Assembly (NCBI RefSeq): GCF_006937785.1
Contig: NZ_SJEE01000015.1
Location: 1-64,000 of the forward strand
Direction of reading: 5' to 3'
Source of the DNA: Pseudanabaena sp. UWO311
GTDB lineage: Bacteria; Cyanobacteriota; Cyanobacteriia; Pseudanabaenales; Pseudanabaenaceae
Length of the DNA: 64,000 nucleotides
This document shows positions 17,527 to 26,336 of this stretch, piece after piece (within the stretch, counting starts at the first letter, position 1; every line of letters starts with the position of its first letter). A program made the translations under genes and the position numbers. Under the pieces are notes generated by a model. It made no database searches. It saw only the letters and a list, made by a program, of their open reading frames with translations, and was not told the origin of the DNA.

Positions 17527-19503
17527 ATGGAAGGCTCCCTCTCTCTACTAATAATTATTGCGATCGCCGCAGGAGTTTTTGCTCGTGTCATCGCGAATTT
17601 ATTTCGTGTGCCGAGTATTGTATTTCTATTGATTTTTGGAGTAGCTTTGGGAGGGAATGGCTTAAATTTAGTACAGCCAAGATTATTGGGGGATGGGTTA
17701 GAGGCGATCGTATCGATTTCTGTTGCGCTAATTTTGTTCGATGGTGGACTGAACCTCCAACTAAAAGAGCTTGGCAAAGTCTCGGCGAGTTTACGCAATT
17801 TAATTACAATTGGAACTTTGATTACTTTAATAGGCGGGGGGATTGCTGCCTATTGGTTGAGTGAATTCCCTTGGACGATCGCCTTTTTATATGCAGCTTT
17901 AGTGGTGGTGACAGGCCCAACGGTTATTAATCCAATTATCGAAGAGGTTGGACTTGATCGCCGCCTTGCTACGATTCTTGAGGGGGAAGGCGTATTAATT
18001 GATGCGATCGGTTCAGTGCTTGCCGTTGTCGTTCTTGATGTTGCGTTAAATCCGACATCTGGCGCTTTTGCGGTCGTCAGTGATCTAGGATTGCGGCTAG
18101 GTATTGGCGGAGTGCTCGGTGCGATCGCGGGTTGGTTATTGGGTAAATTTTTGCAACGGGCTGCCTTTCTAGCTGAAGACACCAAAAGCGCGGTGGTAGT
18201 CGCAGCAGTATTAGGACTATTCGGTATTGCTCAAAAAATCCAAAGTGAATCTGGACTAACAGCAGTTGTTTTAATGGGAATTGTGTTAAGGGCTTCTGAA
18301 ATTCCCAATAGTCGTGCTTTACTGAAATTTAAGAGCCAACTTGTGGCTCTAATAGTTTCAGTTCTATTTATTTTACTCTCTGCAAATCTCTCCATTCCTA
18401 GTATCTTTGCACTGGGTTGGGGTGGTGTACAGACAGTTCTCTTTCTGATGTTCATTGTCCGTCCGATCAATGTGATTGTCAGCACATGGAATAGCAGCTT
18501 TACTTGGCGGCAAAAAGCTTTTCTATCATGGTGTGCGCCTAGAGGAATTGTTGCTGCTTCTGTTGCTTCGCTCTTTTCGATTTTATTAACCGAACGGGGA
18601 GTCAACGGTGGTGAATCAATTAAGGCTTTAGTCTTCCTAACTATTGCAATGACTGTATTTTTGCAAGGACTGTCTGCGAAATTTGTGGCGAAGCTCCTAG
18701 GACTAAATCAACCTGATATTTCAGGATTGGTGGTTGTGGGAAGTAATCCAATTGGGATTTTGGTAGCGAGGCTATTTCAAGCGAATGGTCAGCGTGTGGC
18801 ACTTATCGATACGAGTGCTGAGCTTTGCAAGCAAGCTGCTGAATACGATATCCCAGCTTTTGTGAGCAATGGCTTGGATGCGAAATCTTTAGCTGAAGCT
18901 GGATTAGACTCGGTAGGGACTTTTGTGGCGCTGACGATTAATACCGATGTGAATATCGTAATTGCTCAAATCGCGGCGAAGGAGTTCAATCCGCCTAAAG
19001 TATTTGCAGTTTATATCAAAGATGCTGAAGGCGATCGCAATGGTGAACCCGAAGTCCAACAAGCTTTTAGCGCTCGTGTTCCGATTAAAACTTGGAATCA
19101 ATATATTTTGCAAAGGGAAGTGAGAGTTGGGGAATTTCTACTTATTGAAGAAGAACTTGAAGAGCAATTAAATCGCTTTAATACGATGTTTAATGCTGGG
19201 ATATTACTGCCACTGCTGTTTGAGCGCAAAGGGCAGTTACAAATTGTATCTGCGGATATGTTATGGGAAAAAGGCGATCGCATTTTATATTTGCTATATA
19301 CTCCCAAAGCTTTGTCTCCTGCTCAAAATGAAGTTCTGCCCCCCAATACTCTCGACATTACGCCAGTGGTTCTTTCGGATCTTGATATTGCCCAAAAGAC
19401 TAATGATTCTAATGGTGGTTCGCGTAGCAAAAATGATGATATTGCATCTAGTCCAGATTATTTCTTGAAAATGGCAAAGGATATTTTAAACAGGCGATCG
19501 TAG
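17527..19503 (+). CDS. CPA1-type Na+/H+ antiporter with C-terminal TrkA-N (RCK) domain
   Basis: A 658-residue protein. About 12 membrane segments fill the first 390 residues, with antiporter signatures LILFDGGLNLQLKEL and VVTGPTVINPI. A cytosolic Rossmann/TrkA-N domain follows from about 395 (GLVVVGSNPIGILVARLFQANG), which in such proteins binds nucleotides or ions and gates transport. It should exchange Na+ or K+ for H+ across the plasma membrane. The ATG at 17527 has no strong Shine-Dalgarno. The gene sits 46 bp after ppx/gppA. Confidence 0.88.
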   Translation: MEGSLSLLIIIAIAAGVFARVIANLFRVPSIVFLLIFGVALGGNGLNLVQPRLLGDGLEAIVSISVALILFDGGLNLQLKELGKVSASLRNLITIGTLITLIGGGIAAYWLSEFPWTIAFLYAALVVVTGPTVINPIIEEVGLDRRLATILEGEGVLIDAIGSVLAVVVLDVALNPTSGAFAVVSDLGLRLGIGGVLGAIAGWLLGKFLQRAAFLAEDTKSAVVVAAVLGLFGIAQKIQSESGLTAVVLMGIVLRASEIPNSRALLKFKSQLVALIVSVLFILLSANLSIPSIFALGWGGVQTVLFLMFIVRPINVIVSTWNSSFTWRQKAFLSWCAPRGIVAASVASLFSILLTERGVNGGESIKALVFLTIAMTVFLQGLSAKFVAKLLGLNQPDISGLVVVGSNPIGILVARLFQANGQRVALIDTSAELCKQAAEYDIPAFVSNGLDAKSLAEAGLDSVGTFVALTINTDVNIVIAQIAAKEFNPPKVFAVYIKDAEGDRNGEPEVQQAFSARVPIKTWNQYILQREVRVGEFLLIEEELEEQLNRFNTMFNAGILLPLLFERKGQLQIVSADMLWEKGDRILYLLYTPKALSPAQNEVLPPNTLDITPVVLSDLDIAQKTNDSNGGSRSKNDDIASSPDYFLKMAKDILNRRS

Positions 19504-19619
19504 CAGCTTTATTGATTCAGCCAAAATCAAAACAAGCAGTGCGATCGCACGTTACTTTACTTTTTAGGGGTAAAATCTAAGGGATTTTCTTGTACTTTCA
19601 CCTAAAAACAATTTTTCTT

Positions 19620-20747
19620 ATGTACGACTGCATTGTTGTGGGAGCAGGCCCATCTGGTGGTTCAGCCTCCTATCATTTGGCAAAACGAGGACGTTCGGTT
19701 TTGTTACTCGAAAAAGAGAGCCTGCCTCGCTATAAACCTTGTGGTGGTGGCGTTTCGCCGATGGTGCAGGAATGGTTTGACTTTGACTTTTCGCCAGCAG
19801 TTTCTCTGACTGTTCAACAAATTCGCTATACATGGCAAATGGGCGATCCTGAACTCGTCGCCCTAGAAACTAAAGAACCTGTCTGGATGGTACGCCGCGA
19901 TGTTTTTGATCATTATCTTGTGCAGCAAGCCCAAAAACTAGGGGTTGAGCTTCGCGATAATACTGGAGTTACAGGAATTGAGTGGAAAAGCGATCGCTGG
20001 TTAGTCAAAACCGAAAATGATGTTTTTGAAGCCAAATATGTGATCGCCGCTGATGGGGCAAAAGGCTCCATGGCAAAATGGCTAGGATTTAAAGATCGTA
20101 AGCGTCGCATGGGAGCAGCCCTCGAAGTCGAAGCCCCACATCCTCATCCTGATACTAGTGCTGCTCATTTTGATTTTGGCTCCGTTCAAAATGGATATAT
20201 TTGGAACTTTCCTAAAGCTGATGGATATTCCATCGGTGCAGGAACATTTATTGGTGGCGAAAAGCAAAATCTGAAGGAGATTGCCGCTAAATATGCTCAA
20301 GAATTTGGAATTAATGTTACTTCCATGAAGCAATTTGGACATCCGATTTGTCTATGGGATGGCAATCAACCACTTCATACTCAAAATGCTCTACTTACAG
20401 GTGAATCAGCTTGTATCGTCGATCCTTTCACTGCTGAAGGTATTCGTCCATCGCTCTTAACTGGCATGTATGCAGGTCAGGCAATTGATGAGGCGATCGG
20501 CGGTAACTCTGATGCGCTCAAGCAATATACGCTCAAAGTCCAAGAGGAATGGGGGGAAGACATGGTATGGGCGCAACGCATTGCCAATATTTTCTATCGC
20601 ATCCCTAGTTTTGGTTACAAGATGGGAGTGAAGCGCCCCAGTGCCAGTCAACGTATGGGTAAAATCCTCTGCGGTGAGATGCGTTATCGTGATGTTGCTG
20701 GAGCCGCCATTAAAAGACTTACTAAGGGCTTAATCGGGATGAAATAA
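19620..20747 (+). CDS. Geranylgeranyl-reductase-family FAD oxidoreductase (not ChlP)
   Basis: A 375-residue flavoprotein. ATG 19620 (MYDCIVVGAGPSGGSASYHLA) puts the FAD-binding GxGxxG at the very start; the frame upstream to 19590 is not conserved. The second FAD motif is near LLTGESACIVDPFTAEGIRPSL, and PRYKPCGGGVSP is the family's CGGG motif. It differs from the chlorophyll ChlP enzyme, which is longer and has a different N-terminus. It probably reduces isoprenoid double bonds; the substrate is unknown. It is followed by two hairpins. Confidence 0.82.
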   Translation: MYDCIVVGAGPSGGSASYHLAKRGRSVLLLEKESLPRYKPCGGGVSPMVQEWFDFDFSPAVSLTVQQIRYTWQMGDPELVALETKEPVWMVRRDVFDHYLVQQAQKLGVELRDNTGVTGIEWKSDRWLVKTENDVFEAKYVIAADGAKGSMAKWLGFKDRKRRMGAALEVEAPHPHPDTSAAHFDFGSVQNGYIWNFPKADGYSIGAGTFIGGEKQNLKEIAAKYAQEFGINVTSMKQFGHPICLWDGNQPLHTQNALLTGESACIVDPFTAEGIRPSLLTGMYAGQAIDEAIGGNSDALKQYTLKVQEEWGEDMVWAQRIANIFYRIPSFGYKMGVKRPSASQRMGKILCGEMRYRDVAGAAIKRLTKGLIGMK

Positions 20748-20776
20748 AATAAGGCAGCGCAAAGCGCTACCTTATT
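20748..20776. terminator. Hairpin, apex GCGC-AAA-GCGC
   Basis: Arms AATAAGGCAGCGC and GCGCTACCTTATT (one mismatch) around AAA, directly after the stop of the GGR-family gene. Confidence 0.65.
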
Positions 20777-20792
20777 CTTTAAAAGCAAATTA

Positions 20793-20818
20793 TAGAGGCA
20801 ATTCATGAATTGCCTCTA
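20793..20818. repeat. AATTCATGAATT-apex hairpin, copy 3
   Basis: A perfect 26-bp palindrome (TAGAGGCAATTCA arm). It shares apex and TAGAGG arm with 13171-13208, but only the apex with 1097-1136. Confidence 0.7.
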
Positions 20819-20844
20819 CATTTCATAATTGATGCGTAGGTTCT

Positions 20845-21936
20845 ATGACTAATAAAAATTATCGATTGCTATTTCTATCTACTCCTGTCGGAGCATTAGG
20901 ATCAGGAATCGGTGGAGGCGTGGAATTGACCCTGCAAAATGCAGCTAAGGCACTGATGGCAAAAGGGCATCAAGTGGAAATCGTTGCGCCCGAAGGTTCA
21001 GTCACCAATGTCACCAAGCTTACCCAAATTGCTGGTAATATCCAAGTCTCAGCCCAAACTCAAGTTGGTGCGGATATGGTTGTAATTCCCCAGAACTCGG
21101 TTCTCGAAAATATGTGGAGCTATGCTAGAGAATCGCAACATCAATGCGATTTATTATTTAACTTTGCCTACGATTGGCTACCTCTATACCTCACCCCATT
21201 TTTCAATCGCCCGATCGCACATTGGATCAGTATGTCGTCACTGTCTCCAGTGATGGATGCGATGGTGTCCAAAACCTCACAGCTTTGTCCTGATGCGATC
21301 GCGGTGAATACTCGCGCCTGTGCTGACACTTTTAGCCATGGCGATCGCCTGATGATTATGGGTAAGGGGATTGATGTGACGCAATATAATTTTGTTGCTA
21401 AACCAGACAATCCAAGCCTTGCATGGGTAGGGCGCATTTCTCCAGAGAAAGGCTTAGAAGATGCTGCCTCAGCTGCACAAAGTACTGGATTACCTTTACA
21501 TGTATTTGGATTGATTCAAGATGAAGGCTATTGGCAAAAGATTCAAACTTCTTTCCCAAAAGCTGAGATTTATTACGAAGGATTTCTATCTACGGGTGAA
21601 TTACAGCAAAAGCTGGGGCAATGTAGCGCTTTATTAATGACTCCCCGCTGGATTGAAGCCTTTGGTAATGCTGCAATCGAGGCTTTTGCTTGCGGAGTGC
21701 CAGTTATTTCCTATAGCAGTGGTGGACTGAAGGAGATTGTTCGACACGGCAAGACAGGGTTTCTTGTAAAAATGGGAAGTGTACCAGGTTTAGTTGAGGC
21801 AATTGAGCAATTAGACCAAATCGATCGCTTTACCTGTCGGCAACAAGTAGAAGCAGAATATTCTCTAGAAGTATGGGGCGATCGCCTAGAGAAATGGTTT
21901 GACAAACTAATTGCAAACTATAGCAATCCTAAATAG
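20845..21936 (+). CDS. Glycosyltransferase family 4
   Basis: A 363-residue GT-B glycosyltransferase. The N-terminal Rossmann half has STPVGALGSGIGGGVELTLQNAAKALMAKGH, the acceptor-side glycine loop. The C-terminal half has LAWVGRISPEKGLEDA and the nucleotide-sugar motif EAFGNAAIEAFACGVPVISY. It transfers a sugar from a nucleotide donor to an unknown acceptor in the cytosol. It stands alone between hairpins. ATG 20845 gives MTNKNYRLLFLST. Confidence 0.85.
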   Translation: MTNKNYRLLFLSTPVGALGSGIGGGVELTLQNAAKALMAKGHQVEIVAPEGSVTNVTKLTQIAGNIQVSAQTQVGADMVVIPQNSVLENMWSYARESQHQCDLLFNFAYDWLPLYLTPFFNRPIAHWISMSSLSPVMDAMVSKTSQLCPDAIAVNTRACADTFSHGDRLMIMGKGIDVTQYNFVAKPDNPSLAWVGRISPEKGLEDAASAAQSTGLPLHVFGLIQDEGYWQKIQTSFPKAEIYYEGFLSTGELQQKLGQCSALLMTPRWIEAFGNAAIEAFACGVPVISYSSGGLKEIVRHGKTGFLVKMGSVPGLVEAIEQLDQIDRFTCRQQVEAEYSLEVWGDRLEKWFDKLIANYSNPK

Positions 21937-21978
21937 GTTGTGAGAGTGTGCGCCCCGAAGGGGCACACTCTCACAACC
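21936..21978. terminator. Hairpin, apex GCCCC-GAA-GGGGC
   Basis: Arms GGTTGTGAGAGTGTG and its complement with one bulge. The first base is the last base of the glycosyltransferase TAG stop. Confidence 0.7.
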
Positions 21979-22010
21979 CTCCAAATCTTATAACTCATTT
22001 AGGATCGCTA

Positions 22011-22089
22011 TATAGCAATGCTTGAATTAGCTAGAAAAAAGAGAGAGGCGGCGCAAAGCGCCGCCTCTCTCTTTTTGGTGATTGCTATA
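22011..22089. repeat. MITE-like hairpin element with TATAGCAAT ends
   Basis: Terminal inverted repeats TATAGCAAT (22011-22019) and ATTGCTATA (22081-22089) flank a perfect 19-bp stem at 22036-22054/22058-22076 with apex GGCGGCGC-AAA-GCGCCGCC. It lies between the glycosyltransferase and aldo/keto reductase genes. Confidence 0.7.
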
Positions 22090-22118
22090 ATCATTTAGAA
22101 AAGTTTAATCGAAGACAT

Positions 22119-23060
22119 ATGCAAACTATCAAGCTCGGAGCCGATGGCCCAACTGTAACAGCCCTAGGTGTAGGAACATGGGCATGGGGTGACACCATGT
22201 TTTGGGCTTATGGAAAAGACTTTGGGGCAGACGACGTGGCTGAAGCATTTAAAGCTTCTGTTGATGCAGGAGTTACTTTTTTTGATACTGCCGAAGTTTA
22301 CGGATTTGGCGAGTCAGAACGCTTAATTGGTAAGTTTTGTAAGCAAACTTCTCAACCTGTTCAGATCGCAACCAAGTATTTTCCACTCCCTTGGCGATGG
22401 AATCAATCTGCGATCGCGGATGCTCTAACGGCCAGCTTAGAACGTCTACAAACTGAGCAAATTAGTCTTTATCAAATTCATTGGCCTTTAGAATTTATAC
22501 TCAAGACCAAAGACTTTATGGAAGTTCTTGCCGCCGAAGTTAAAAAAGGTAGAATTCAATCGGTGGGAGTGAGCAATTATTCGGCGGATCAGATGGCTCA
22601 AGCGCATCAATATCTTGCCGAGAAGGGTATTCCTCTAGCAGTAAATCAAGTTCCTTATTCTCTATTAACTAGACAAATTGAACAGAATGGTGTTCTCGAA
22701 AAGGCTAAACAATTGGGTGTGACTATTCTCGCCTACAGTCCACTGGCTCAAGGACTGCTAACGGGTAAATATACGGCTGAGACTGTCAAATCATTGCAAG
22801 GTGCGCGGCGTATCGATCCTCGCTTTAGTCCCAAAGGTTTGCAAAAGCTAGAACCTCTATTTTCAGCGCTAAAAGACCTCTCTGAAAAATACAATAAGAC
22901 TCCTGCTCAGATTTCCTTGAATTGGCTAATTTCTCAAGGCAATGTAATTCCTATCCCTGGTGCGAAGAATGCCAATCAAGCTAAACAAAATGCTGGTGCT
23001 TTAGGTTGGTCATTAATGCCCGAAGAAGTAGAACTACTACGCCTCAAAAGCAATAAGTAA
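22119..23060 (+). CDS. Aldo/keto reductase
   Basis: A 313-residue TIM-barrel NADPH oxidoreductase. The active-site residues are visible: Asp and Tyr in FFDTAEVYGFGESE, Lys in IATKYFPLPW and His in YQIHWPLE. The cofactor-binding end is PIPGAKNANQAKQNAGALGW. It reduces carbonyl compounds; the substrate is unknown. It lacks the Fe-S extension of the reductase at 52484. ATG 22119 starts the family's usual IKLGADGPTVTALGVGTW. Confidence 0.88.
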   Translation: MQTIKLGADGPTVTALGVGTWAWGDTMFWAYGKDFGADDVAEAFKASVDAGVTFFDTAEVYGFGESERLIGKFCKQTSQPVQIATKYFPLPWRWNQSAIADALTASLERLQTEQISLYQIHWPLEFILKTKDFMEVLAAEVKKGRIQSVGVSNYSADQMAQAHQYLAEKGIPLAVNQVPYSLLTRQIEQNGVLEKAKQLGVTILAYSPLAQGLLTGKYTAETVKSLQGARRIDPRFSPKGLQKLEPLFSALKDLSEKYNKTPAQISLNWLISQGNVIPIPGAKNANQAKQNAGALGWSLMPEEVELLRLKSNK

Positions 23061-23068
23061 CCTTGTCA

Positions 23069-23115
23069 ACCAGAGTGTAAGTCGCCCGCTAGGCGGGCGA
23101 CTTACACTCTGGTTT
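23069..23115. terminator. 22-bp perfect-stem hairpin, apex CGCCCGC-TAG-GCGGGCG
   Basis: Arms 23069-23090 and 23094-23115 (starting AACCAGAGTGTAAG) lie between the convergent aldo/keto reductase and SOUL genes and can serve both. Confidence 0.8.
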
Positions 23116-23128
23116 TGGATTTGAATGT

Positions 23129-23728
23129 TTATCGCTTGCGAATGGGAATTTGGACTTCGCGTCGTTTTAATGGCGAAGGAGTGTAGGGCGAGTCGTAGAG
23201 AAATTCCCTTGGCTCACCAACGATTTCATACTCTGGATGATTTGCTAACCATTGCTTTAACTTCGCAATATGTTCTGGGTAGCTTCCATAGCCATAAGCT
23301 CCTTGTATGCCGAGGCTGACAACTAGCATTGGTGGGTGATCTTCTACTTGAATATCAGAAGATACTTGCTGGGGATTGATTCCATTATTGTTGTACAAGA
23401 ATGAAACCTTAGCTTTACCTTGTTGTATGGGCTGATCGATAGTAGCGATCGGGTAACGCGCCTCCACAGGGGAAGTCATAGAAATGTTATTACTACTGAT
23501 ATGGCGAAATAGTGGGTTAAAGGAATTACTGGTTGCTTCGCTAAGGTTGCCTTCATAGGTATAGGTTCCTGAGCGATATGCAGGATATTGCTTGACTTCA
23601 ATTGTGTTATGAGTCGTAGGGGCAGGAAATCCAACGGGTAGAGGAGCTGACATGGCTTTTTTTACGGCAAAGAATGCAAAAGGAAGAGCGATCGCACCAA
23701 CAATTATGACTAATGTAGAAAATTTCAT
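23129..23728 (-). CDS. SOUL-family heme-binding-like protein, membrane-anchored
   Basis: A 199-residue protein with an N-terminal hydrophobic segment (about 5-25, signal anchor or signal peptide). A SOUL/HBP domain follows: IEVKQYPAYRSGTYTYEGN, NISMTSPVEARYPI and the C-terminal REFLYDSPYTPSPLKRREVQIPI. SOUL proteins bind heme or related porphyrins; no obvious heme-ligating His is conserved here. It probably faces the periplasm or lumen. It is convergent with the aldo/keto reductase. Confidence 0.82.
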   Translation of the reverse strand: MKFSTLVIIVGAIALPFAFFAVKKAMSAPLPVGFPAPTTHNTIEVKQYPAYRSGTYTYEGNLSEATSNSFNPLFRHISSNNISMTSPVEARYPIATIDQPIQQGKAKVSFLYNNNGINPQQVSSDIQVEDHPPMLVVSLGIQGAYGYGSYPEHIAKLKQWLANHPEYEIVGEPREFLYDSPYTPSPLKRREVQIPIRKR

Positions 23729-23785
23729 ACCTTGATTGTACGCTTACAACATAGAGGATTGGGCATAATGATCTTATCTCAATCC

Positions 23786-23808
23786 ACAAAATGGCAATGC
23801 CATTTTGT
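23786..23808. repeat. Small palindrome ACAAAATGGCA
   Basis: 11-bp arms around one A, upstream of the SOUL gene on its strand and of the LRR gene on the other. No T run of terminator type. Function unclear. Confidence 0.45.
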
Positions 23809-23953
23809 AGACCTAAAAACTTGACTGGGTTTGATTTTTAATTCTTGAAATGGTTTTGTCTTTAGCTATGCGATCGCCGTCACACTACAATCCATCCGCA
23901 ATCGCACAAGCATTTCTAGAGATGCGATAAAATCCCAGAAAATCGGAGTATAT

Positions 23954-24784
23954 ATGAAATTCCCTTTAGCCTTAAGTATTCTCTCAACTGCCACACTTCT
24001 GCTATCATTTCCATCCTTCCAAGCAGAGGCAGTCCCAACTAATAATCAAAGCTTTGAGCAATGGTGTCTACAAAAGAATACCCTGCCTAATGAAACTAGA
24101 AAGACAGTTGAAGTATTACTAAAGAAAGCCGACACACAAGACTGTAAGCTAGCTGAGGCAAAGCTTAACAGACCATCTTCAGTACTTTATCTTGAATACA
24201 ATCAAATCAGTGACATTAAGCCTTTAGCAGGTTTAACTAATTTGACTGAACTCTATCTTAGCATCAATGAAATTACTGATATTAAACCACTAGAGGGCTT
24301 AACGAACTTGACTAAACTCAGTCTTGCTCGCAATAAAGTCAGCGATATAAAACCTCTAGCAGGCTTGACTAAACTAATCGTTCTCTACCTTGGAGACAAT
24401 CAGATCAGAGATATTAAGCCATTAAAGGGTTTAAAAAACTTGACGGATCTTTTACTGAACAACAATCAAATCAGTGACATTACTTCCCTCGCAGGTTTGA
24501 CTAATTTGATTGACCTCTACCTCTACAGTAATCAAATCAATGATATTAGACCTCTTGCAGGTTTGACCAATTTGAGAGGTATCGGTCTCGGAAACAATCA
24601 AATTAATGATGTTCAGCCGCTAGCGAGTTTGACTAATTTGAGTGGAGTTGGTCTTGACAACAATCAAATTAATGATGTTCAGTCGCTAGCGAGTTTGACT
24701 AAATTGACTGCACTTTGGCTCAGAGGCAATCCAATCACTGAAAAAATCTGTCCCGTTAAACTAAGTACGGTTTGCCTATTTTAG
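23954..24784 (+). CDS. Secreted leucine-rich-repeat protein (internalin/SDS22-like)
   Basis: A 276-residue protein. A signal peptide (about 1-26, MKFPLALSILSTATLLLSFP...AEA) is followed by a short helical cap and about eight 22-residue LRR units of the form NQISDIKPLAGLTNLTELYL. A Cys-containing C-terminal cap is ICPVKLSTVCLF. The units are highly alike, so recent duplication is likely. LRR solenoids bind proteins; it is probably periplasmic or exported, target unknown. ATG 23954 is preceded by GGAG at 23946-23949, a plausible ribosome-binding site. Confidence 0.88.
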   Translation: MKFPLALSILSTATLLLSFPSFQAEAVPTNNQSFEQWCLQKNTLPNETRKTVEVLLKKADTQDCKLAEAKLNRPSSVLYLEYNQISDIKPLAGLTNLTELYLSINEITDIKPLEGLTNLTKLSLARNKVSDIKPLAGLTKLIVLYLGDNQIRDIKPLKGLKNLTDLLLNNNQISDITSLAGLTNLIDLYLYSNQINDIRPLAGLTNLRGIGLGNNQINDVQPLASLTNLSGVGLDNNQINDVQSLASLTKLTALWLRGNPITEKICPVKLSTVCLF

Positions 24785-24823
24785 TTTTTTGGCTATAACT
24801 AATTTAAGTTTTACATAGGACAT

Positions 24824-24878
24824 AAAAACCAAAGGAAAAGGGGCGGCGCAAAGCACTGCCCCTTTTCCTTTGGTTTTT
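24824..24878. repeat. Long hairpin, apex GGGGCGGCGC-AAA
   Basis: Arms start AAAAACCAAAGGAAAAGG and pair with two apex imperfections. The left flank (AAGTTTTACATAGGACATAA) resembles the flank of the 33034 element, so it is probably a diverged member of that family. Confidence 0.7.
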
Positions 24879-24905
24879 ACCTATCTCTTGCGCTGCTGTA
24901 GACGC

Positions 24906-24961
24906 GCATAAACCAAGAAGCTAGTGGTGGGGCTTGCCGCCACTAGCTTCTTGGTTTATGC
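24906..24961. terminator. 25-bp hairpin overlapping the plsY stop
   Basis: Arms GCATAAACCAAGAAGCTAGT and complement, one wobble pair, loop GGCTTG. The right arm contains the plsY stop (24956-24958) and its preceding codon. Confidence 0.75.
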
Positions 24962-25609
24962 ATTTGAGTCAGACTTAAAGCTGAACTCCGTGCCATTGAG
25001 AATGCGCTCGATATTAGATCGATGTAACCAAATTACAAAAATGCAGCCTACCGTTACAAAGCTTGAATAAACTATATTCCCTTGTAATGTCCACATCAAA
25101 ATAGGAGCTGCTGCTGCTGCCGAAATTGAGCTAATCGAAACTATGCGCCAAATCGCCATTGTCGCTAGCCAAACGCTAAAAGCCGCGATCGCGACAATCC
25201 AATTCAACATAAACAAAATACCTACCCCTGTCGCCACTGACTTACCGCCCTTAAATCCCAACCAAACTGGGCGGCTGTGACCAATTAAGGCAAGCATCCC
25301 TGCCCCAATTACGAACAGCGATAAATTATCGGTAATTGGTAATTGAGTATATCCAAAAGTTGAAGCTGAGAGCGCTTGTAAGTAATTTGCTGATTGCATC
25401 ATGTAAATTGCGATCGCGCCCTTAGTGAAATCGGTCACAAATACACTGATTCCTGCTAACTTGCCGACATTGCGCCATACATTTGTTGCTCCTGTCGAGC
25501 CTGAGCCAAGTTCACGAATATCAATACCCGCCATCCGCCCTACTAAATAACCTGTAGGGAATGATCCTAAAAGATAGGCGATCGCAAGCAAGAGATAGGG
25601 AAACCACAT
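24956..25609 (-). CDS. plsY: Acyl-phosphate:glycerol-3-phosphate acyltransferase PlsY
   Basis: A 217-residue inner-membrane enzyme with several membrane segments. It makes lysophosphatidic acid from acyl-phosphate and glycerol-3-phosphate, the first step of membrane lipid synthesis. The family motifs are visible: LLGSFPTGYLVGR, GSGSTGATNVWR and WLGFKGGKSVATGVG. The start ATG 25609 (MWFPYLLLAIAYLLGSFP) is chosen because the longer frame to 25735 runs through a hairpin (25673-25721) and is not family-like. Four residues after the last membrane segment the gene ends inside a hairpin. Confidence 0.92.
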   Translation of the reverse strand: MWFPYLLLAIAYLLGSFPTGYLVGRMAGIDIRELGSGSTGATNVWRNVGKLAGISVFVTDFTKGAIAIYMMQSANYLQALSASTFGYTQLPITDNLSLFVIGAGMLALIGHSRPVWLGFKGGKSVATGVGILFMLNWIVAIAAFSVWLATMAIWRIVSISSISAAAAAPILMWTLQGNIVYSSFVTVGCIFVIWLHRSNIERILNGTEFSFKSDSNA

Positions 25610-25672
25610 AAGCTGTATCTCATAAACAATAGGGGTAGCGCTTGGGCTATTCCTATTGTCTAATATTGTGGC

Positions 25673-25721
25673 AATCAAGAAAATAGAGGAAGTGCTTTGC
25701 ACCTCCTCTATCTTCTTGATT
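25673..25721. repeat. Hairpin, apex GTGC-TTT-GCAC, upstream of plsY
   Basis: Arms AATCAAGAAAATAGAGGAAG and complement with two mismatches. It abuts, with a 2-base overlap, element B (25720-25808). Confidence 0.6.
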
Positions 25722-25808
25722 AAGTACTTGTACAAAATAAATCACTAAAGCCCGTAAAGTTTCGCCCCTGCGGGGCGAAACTTTACGGGCTTTGCTTTGT
25801 AATTAATT
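25720..25808 (+). repeat. 89-nt hairpin element B (fixed flanks, variable arms)
   Basis: Identical flanks and length to element A (15790-15878). The perfect 22-bp stem 25747-25768/25772-25793 (AAAGCCCGTAAAGTTTCG) is unrelated to A's except at the apex GCCCCTGCGGGGCG. It lies between plsY and the 68-residue gene. Confidence 0.85.
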
Positions 25809-25836
25809 ATGCCTAGCTACTTAATTAAGATTTTAT

Positions 25837-26043
25837 TTAGTCAATCGAAATAGATTGCGGCCCGTCATTTTTGCCATTATTGCTACTAGAAGCGACCGTG
25901 CTCGGCGTTGCTCCCTGCTTTTCTAGCCAACCCTTTAAAGGATCTTGTTGGAGATCGAGCTTGAGAAAGCCCGAAACGAGTCCACCAAAAAATGCAACGG
26001 GTTGCCCTAAGAACTCATTGAGAATCGGTTTTAGCTCGTCCAT
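25837..26043 (-). CDS. Small conserved cyanobacterial protein, unknown function
   Basis: A 68-residue protein (MDELKPILNEFLGQPVAFFGGLVSGFLKLDLQQDPLKGWL...) with one amphipathic or membrane-associated stretch at about 14-29 and a Ser/Asn-rich tail. Similar short proteins with the same N-terminal pattern are known to me from cyanobacteria, but no function is recognised. The start ATG 26043 is supported by conservation of that beginning. Confidence 0.6.
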   Translation of the reverse strand: MDELKPILNEFLGQPVAFFGGLVSGFLKLDLQQDPLKGWLEKQGATPSTVASSSNNGKNDGPQSISID

Positions 26044-26081
26044 AAAAATGCAGCAATATAATTTAGATTTATTTTTTACAG

Positions 26082-26156
26082 CCTTTTGCTAGCAAAAGGG
26101 ATTCAAGGTAGTTTTTAAAAGTGTTGCAAAGGAATACTTTTAAAAACTACCTTGAA
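26082..26156. repeat. Two adjacent palindromes upstream of the 68-aa gene
   Basis: A perfect 18-bp palindrome CCTTTTGCTAGCAAAAGG at 26082-26099 is followed by a 21-bp perfect stem at 26102-26122/26136-26156 with a 13-nt loop. The rest of the gap to 26336 shows no feature I can name. Confidence 0.6.
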
Positions 26157-26336
26157 CTTATTGTATCGTTAAAACCTAGAAAATCGAGAGGATTAAATCT
26201 CCTTAGACTAAGTTCTAACTAGAGATTGATATAATTTTCTGATCAAATCTAGCAATTTCTAACCATATCGTAGTTAAATCGATCAATGCACTCTGATAAA
26301 TTTCTTGAGGAGTGGCAAATCTAGAGAAAATTTTCG

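Noticed and set aside
25610..25735. Longer plsY reading frame
   Set aside because: The extra 42 codons cross a hairpin and precede the conserved PlsY start MWFPYLLLAIAYLLGS.
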